A stretch of 14,534 nt of DNA from Acanthamoeba sp. SK_2022b (taxonomy: Eukaryota > Discosea > Longamoebia > Acanthamoebidae): contig JANDJZ010001069.1 in assembly GCA_027943245.1 (NCBI GenBank), positions 1 through 14,534 on the forward strand, in the 5' to 3' direction. Shown piece by piece: positions 10,370 to 14,534 of this stretch. The position numbers and the translations under genes are program-made. The first letter of the stretch is position 1. Each line of letters begins with the position of its first letter. A model generated the notes under the pieces. It ran no database searches, was not told the DNA's origin, and saw only the letters and a program-made list of their open reading frames with translations.

Positions 10370-13300
10370 TCTCCTTCATACACTGTTGGCTGACTGTAGG
10401 TGTGGTGTGCGTCCTTTTCGCGCGTGTGTAGCTCGGTGGCGCTGCAAGAACAGGTGGTGTATTGGGGTCAGTCCAAGAACAAGTGCGATGTCGCGGCGCG
10501 AGTATTTATTCCACTAAAGTACGCATCCACGCTGTCAACTCTGAGTGAATTGGGCACTCTCACTGATTGACCTGTGTTGATACACACCGTGGCAGACTGC
10601 AATCACTCCTGAACAAGCGAGCTTTCTGCCATTTGAAGCCCTCCACCATTTATGGAGAGCCTGAGCAGGAGGAGCCCTTTATCAAGTTGATGAACGGCGG
10701 AGGGGAACCGGACGTGGACGGAAAGAAGAACACCGGACTGCTGGTGCTCAAGCGCCAAACCGAAACCAGAGGCGAATATGAGGTGCTCTTCAAACAGTGC
10801 ATTAACGATAAGTACGTGCTTATTATTGTCGTTCCCCCCCCCCCCAAATCTCGGTCTCCGCCCACTCACGGTCACCACCTGCAGGCGTTTGTCCAATTTA
10901 ACGTTGCTGGAGATAGTCTTCACTCTGCTTGTGGATGGGCACACCATAACGCGAGTACGTCCTCCCTCCCGCCCGAGCCGTCGGTTTCTGCCGGCTTACA
11001 CTTGAATGCGTGCAGGTGGCGCCAATGGTGACCTACACGCACAGCAAGGCCATCACTCGAGCTTCGTGTCGGCTCATCTGGTACCCCACAGGCGAGAGGG
11101 TGCGTTGCACTACACTTGTTTTTCTGCTTCGTCTTCTTCTTCTTTCTCTCTCTCTTATACACTCTCACAAAAATTAGGAGGTCATTACGGTTGACGAGAT
11201 GCTGAGTAAGCTGGCAGCCTACCATCGGCACCATTTGGAACACGAAATGCAGCCATCCGAGAGGAAATACTACCAGACGAAACTGCCGTCTCAGAAGAAC
11301 GGTACGCGCGACGTTGGACCACTCGTGTTGCGGCCCAGGCCAGAACCTCATCTCCCCCCCCCCGCTTGGGACCATTACAGTGATCAGTTACGAGGAGTTC
11401 TACGGCATGCTGGGGGAATGGTTCGTGCTGGCGATCAAGCTGGCCAAGAAAAAGAGGCAGTATCTGTGGCAGCAAGGAGAAAAGGTCCGCTGCTGCTGCT
11501 GCTGCTGCTGCAACTGCATCATCGTTCCCGCCGTCATTGTCAAAACTGACCCAATTCACGTCCACATCCACGCTACTCAGAGTTTCATCCCGATGCTGAT
11601 CAATCCCGTAAAGGAGAATACCACGATTCTGAAGGAGGTTGGCGACTTCGTCATCCACGTAGGTACAACAATACAAAACTCAGGTTTGTTCAGGACGCTG
11701 CTGCCTCTTCGTGGATGCCACTCACCACCGTCCCCGTGACGTCCCTCGTGTAGGCGAAGAGCTCAAGTCCAAGAAAGGGTCCAATTCGCTCCCGCAAATC
11801 CTCTACCCGCTCCAAATCACTTACCTTGCGGCTGACGGTACATGCTGTCCCCCTCTCGCGTGGCTTCCAAGCAAGGCCTCTTCGTCTCGCCACTTCATGG
11901 TGGGATGTTTAAACATATCTGAACCTTTGTTAGGGCAAGTGGATTGCATGGGCGTGGAGAGCAAGCTGGATAAGCTGAACGGGTTCATCCACGAGAAGCG
12001 ATGCCTCAGCCACTACATCGTAATGGACATCGCCGGCGACTGGGTGCGCATCAAGAAGGAAGACTTTGCCTTTAACGCAGCACAGCAACGACGATGGGAG
12101 ACCACTGGCGGTGAGAGTTGTGTTCTCGCGCGTGGGAAGGGCGAGTGCGCCTCCTACGCCCACGCCCACTAGGGCCCCTGAGGCCATATATTATTATTTA
12201 TTGTGGAAAAAGTACAACTACTGAAAAAATAAAATAAACAATCAAAAAATCAGCCCAGGAGCCCGAAAGAGAGATGGAACAGCCCAAGGCACATACTACC
12301 GAGGTTGATGCTGCTGCTGCGCGCAAAGAGGCGTTGGCGATCCTAGCGACCCGGCAGCTGCTCGAAGAACTTCACCTACCTCTGCCCCTCCACTACCGCG
12401 CTGAGGGTGATTAGAAACCATACCTACTAATTTATCGACGCACTACTGCTGGTGGCAGATTTTATATTAACTCTCTTCTTCTTATATGGATTGGGGCGCC
12501 AGATGGCCTGACACTAGAGGCCTACAAGAACAAGGTGCTGGGGGTGCTGCTCACTCGGGACATTGCAGGCTTCAGCACGGAAGAGCTCTCCCTCTTCCTT
12601 CGGGTGTGTCCCAAAAAGGCCAACAACAGCAAGCCCGTGGAGCACGCTGAGCGGTACCTTGTCCGCCGCCGCCGCCTTAGTCTGGCCACCTCCCGTCGTG
12701 TGTGTTTGCATAAATAACAACAACCATGCCCTGGCGCTCACGGAATACGTTGTCTTCTCTCCCTCTCCCAGCGCCTTGCTGGGTCGGCTGACGACTCTGT
12801 CCAAAGTCGAGCTGGTGGAGTTGCTCAAGTGGGTGGCGTCGTCATCGTCCCTCGTCGCCGACAAGCAGCAAAATCAGGACAAGTACGCGAGGCTGGCGCT
12901 TGCGATTTCTCATGTGATAATTGCCAGCCTCATGAGGGCCATGTTTTGAACCGCATGTGGTGCTATCTCGTCGTGTCTCAATCTCTCTCTCTCTATATAT
13001 ATATATGCAGGTTGATTGAGGCTTTGGTTACTCGCAAGTTTGAGGAGCTAGAGCCGGCGGACTTCTTCGTGATCATGCCTTTGTGTCCTCCCGAAAGGCA
13101 GCAACAGATCGTGGCCCATCTCTATCACCTCAGGTATCACTCTACTCCTTCCATATACTCATTCGCAGCGCACAACCTCGCCAGTTGTGCGTACTTCTAC
13201 CCCACTCACACACCATATGGCGTTTGTCGCGCGCGGACACACAGACATCAACTGGACAGCACTCAAATGCTCCAGCTGATGAAGATGTACTTCGTCACCC

Positions 13301-14534
13301 CGCCTTGCGTAGAGGTACGAGACATGTTTTTATATTATATTTATAATGTTAATAATGTTGGATTATATTTATGTATATAATATTAATAATAATGAGCAAT
13401 GGGAATGAATGACCCAAAGTGGCCGAACTCTCCTTCAGATCCAAGGCCTTATGAACGCCCTCTACGAAAACGAGAAAAAGAAGAAGGGCGCCAGTCGCGC
13501 GAGGCTCGTGTCGTTTATCCGGCCGGCGCATCAACTCCCCTATCCCCCGCATGAAGGCACCGATCGGCCCTTCACCTCCTACCTCGAGCCGCACCCCACT
13601 CTGCCACTATCGTACTTTCTGGATGCCACCTTCAATCCCATCGTTGAGGCCCAGGTAAGCGGGCCTTGGTGGTTCACCCCCTCCTCCTCCTCCTCCTCCT
13701 CCTCCTCCTCCTCCTCCTCCTCCTCAAGGCTGGCTGTATTTTGCGGCTGCTGTCCAGCTGCTGCGGCCATGTGGTTGCTGACTGGCGCTCAATGCGCCCC
13801 ACTCTGTCCTGGGCCTACGCCAGGTGTCAAGTGAGAAGCTCGGAGCCAACAGCTATGCACTCTCCCTCGTGGACCGACTTCCTTCGTCGCAGCATGGCGT
13901 TGCCCTGTTCCTTTCCCTTCCCCCCTTTTCCAGCGAAAAGCGACACTACCTCGGCTGCTTGACCGGTACGGGGCTACTTGTGCTTCTTGTATTTGCGCTA
14001 TCGTAGTTCAAACAGCATCTCACGAGCTCTACCCCCCTCTCTCTTTTCTTTCCTTCTTTCTCCTGCACCTTGTCCCTGTTCTTGTTCCTTTTGCATGTCA
14101 GAAACCAAGCCTCTATTTCCTCTGGGCTATCCCTTGCCGACCGTAGGCGCCGTCACGGCTGTGCGCTTCGTCGCATCCGTTCTTCCCCTTGAGGCCATCG
14201 AAAAGCAATATGCGACCCAGCGTACAACTACCAACTCTTCAACGACTTGAGCATCATTCATCCACAATGTGTTTGACACAACATGGCGCGTGCTCACGTT
14301 CCCCTGCTTGTAATTCATGTTGCCAGCAGCAGCCGGTATGCCTGCCGTCGCTGGAACCCCACTGGGGCCATCCAAGGTTAACGGCGAACTCGAGGTCTGT
14401 GTTTCCGCTCCTTCTACCGATGTCGGGCGCCTGCGCCGCTCACATCTCTGGTGGGTGGGTGTGGCACAGGTAACTGTGTGCTTTGGTGAGACCCACGTCT
14501 TTCGGCTGCAGCAGGGAGACAGCTTTGATGAGGT
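8610..14534 (+). CDS. Large nuclear protein, possibly CudA/STAT-like DNA-binding plus SH2-like (3' partial)
   Basis: Exons: 8610-9368, 9540-9990, 10091-10247, 10432-10518, 10596-10811, 10885-10954, 11016-11099, 11178-11301, 11381-11484, 11581-11662, 11754-11837, 11934-12110, 12254-12406, 12503-12653, 12772-12882, 13011-13133, 13245-13314, 13439-13654, 13824-13965, 14102-14221, 14327-14394, 14470->14534; about 1,204 residues with no stop reached. Residues 1-440 are Ser/Pro/Ala/Gly-rich with basic signals SRKKRPR and KNKKR...LAKRAR and an acidic run. Residues about 450-605 are strand-rich (GLLVLKRQ, FTLLVDGHTITR, VTYTHSKAITRASCRLIWY). Residues 650-770 resemble a STAT linker plus SH2 order (EFYGMLGEWF, QYLWQQGE, ILKEVGDFVIHV, LQITYLAADGQV). 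The rest is mostly helical (AYKNKVLGVLLT, ERQQQIVAHLYHL), then strand-rich again. The start is uncertain: in-frame ATGs also lie at 8458, 8695 and 8757. Coding potential is well supported; the family assignment is tentative. Confidence 0.8.
10339..10373 (+). repeat. (CT)n tract in gene 4 intron 3
   Basis: A near-pure CT dinucleotide tract in intron 10248-10431, about 60 nt before the acceptor at 10431. Confidence 0.9.
11381..12000 (+). other. Candidate SH2-like region of gene 4
   Basis: Spliced exons 9-12 read: aromatic helix with WF, then LWQQG, then a helix, then ILKEVGDFVIHV, then LQITYLAADGQV. STATs have WF...LW..G in the linker, then GTFLLRFS (strand B with the phosphotyrosine-binding Arg), then a strand like ITIAYVAEDG. 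Here the position of that Arg is His (residue 710 of this model). The likeness is from memory of motif order, not from an alignment. Confidence 0.35.
11489..11511 (+). repeat. (GCT)n trinucleotide repeat
   Basis: Seven triplets in the probable 96-nt intron 11485-11580. If retained it would read as seven consecutive Cys. Confidence 0.9.
12111..12253 (+). other. Gene 4 intron 12 with in-frame stop and AATAAA-like signals
   Basis: If not spliced, the frame runs 20 codons to TAG at 12170-12172, and AATAAA motifs follow around 12226-12238 in an A-rich stretch. This could end a short isoform after the SH2-like region. Confidence 0.35.
12980..13006 (+). repeat. (CT)n(AT)n compound repeat at an acceptor
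   Basis: It runs to four bases before the AG of gene 4 intron 12883-13010. The CT part probably serves as the polypyrimidine tract. Confidence 0.85.
13678..13725 (+). repeat. (CTC)n trinucleotide repeat, about 15 units
   Basis: In gene 4 intron 13655-13823, right after the most canonical donor of the window (GTAAGC). It gives false poly-Ser and poly-Leu frames on plus and poly-Glu on minus. Confidence 0.92.
14321..14329 (+). other. NAGNAG acceptor of gene 4
   Basis: CAGCAG at 14324-14329 offers two acceptors three bases apart. Both keep the phase, giving Pro-Ala-Ala-Gly or Pro-Ala-Gly. Confidence 0.5.

Noticed and set aside
12111..12300. Splitting gene 4 into two genes at the A/T-rich stretch
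   Set aside because: The exons on both sides join in phase, there is no good start codon context after it, and the exon pattern continues unchanged. It is kept as an isoform question.
13579..13834. Poly-Glu, poly-Ser and poly-Leu proteins around 13680
   Set aside because: They come from the CTC repeat inside an intron.

Overview
The window is nuclear DNA of an intron-dense eukaryote. Exons are GC-rich, while introns are short and full of microsatellites and homopolymer runs. By my own splicing, about half of the introns begin GTAC and many others GTGC. The gene content and the possible CudA/STAT-like factor suggest an amoebozoan, perhaps Acanthamoeba or a relative; this is inference, not proof. 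All four genes were rebuilt by hand: each junction was chosen so that reading phase is kept and, where a family is recognisable, so that conserved residues are continuous.

Layout: (1) <146-4083, + strand: an ACAD11/ACAD10-type protein, missing its N-terminus. It has an aminoglycoside-phosphotransferase-like (APH) kinase domain, then an acyl-CoA dehydrogenase, then an unexpected C-terminal acyl-CoA-binding (ACBP) domain. (2) 6550-4315, - strand: a complete JMJD7-type JmjC 2-oxoglutarate oxygenase, convergent with gene 1. (3) 8282-6813, - strand: a complete SCO1/SCO2-type copper chaperone for cytochrome c oxidase, lying head-to-tail upstream of JMJD7. (4) about 8610->14534, + strand: a large nuclear-looking protein, cut off at the window end. 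It has a low-complexity N-terminus with basic nuclear localisation signals, then a region that may be a STAT/CudA-like DNA-binding plus SH2-like module, then a long helical extension.

Genes 3 and 4 are divergent and share a 327-base spacer. The spacer holds a 16-bp perfect palindrome and a good inverted CCAAT box. Genes 1 and 3 serve lipid oxidation and mitochondrial respiration, and gene 2 modifies translation-linked GTPases. I see no operon-like logic, RNA genes, mobile elements or CRISPR.

The most interesting points are the ACAD-ACBP fusion, the putative STAT/CudA-like protein with His in place of the SH2 arginine, complementary CA/GU repeats flanking single exons in two genes, a phase-supported GC-AG intron in SCO1, and the divergent-promoter palindrome.
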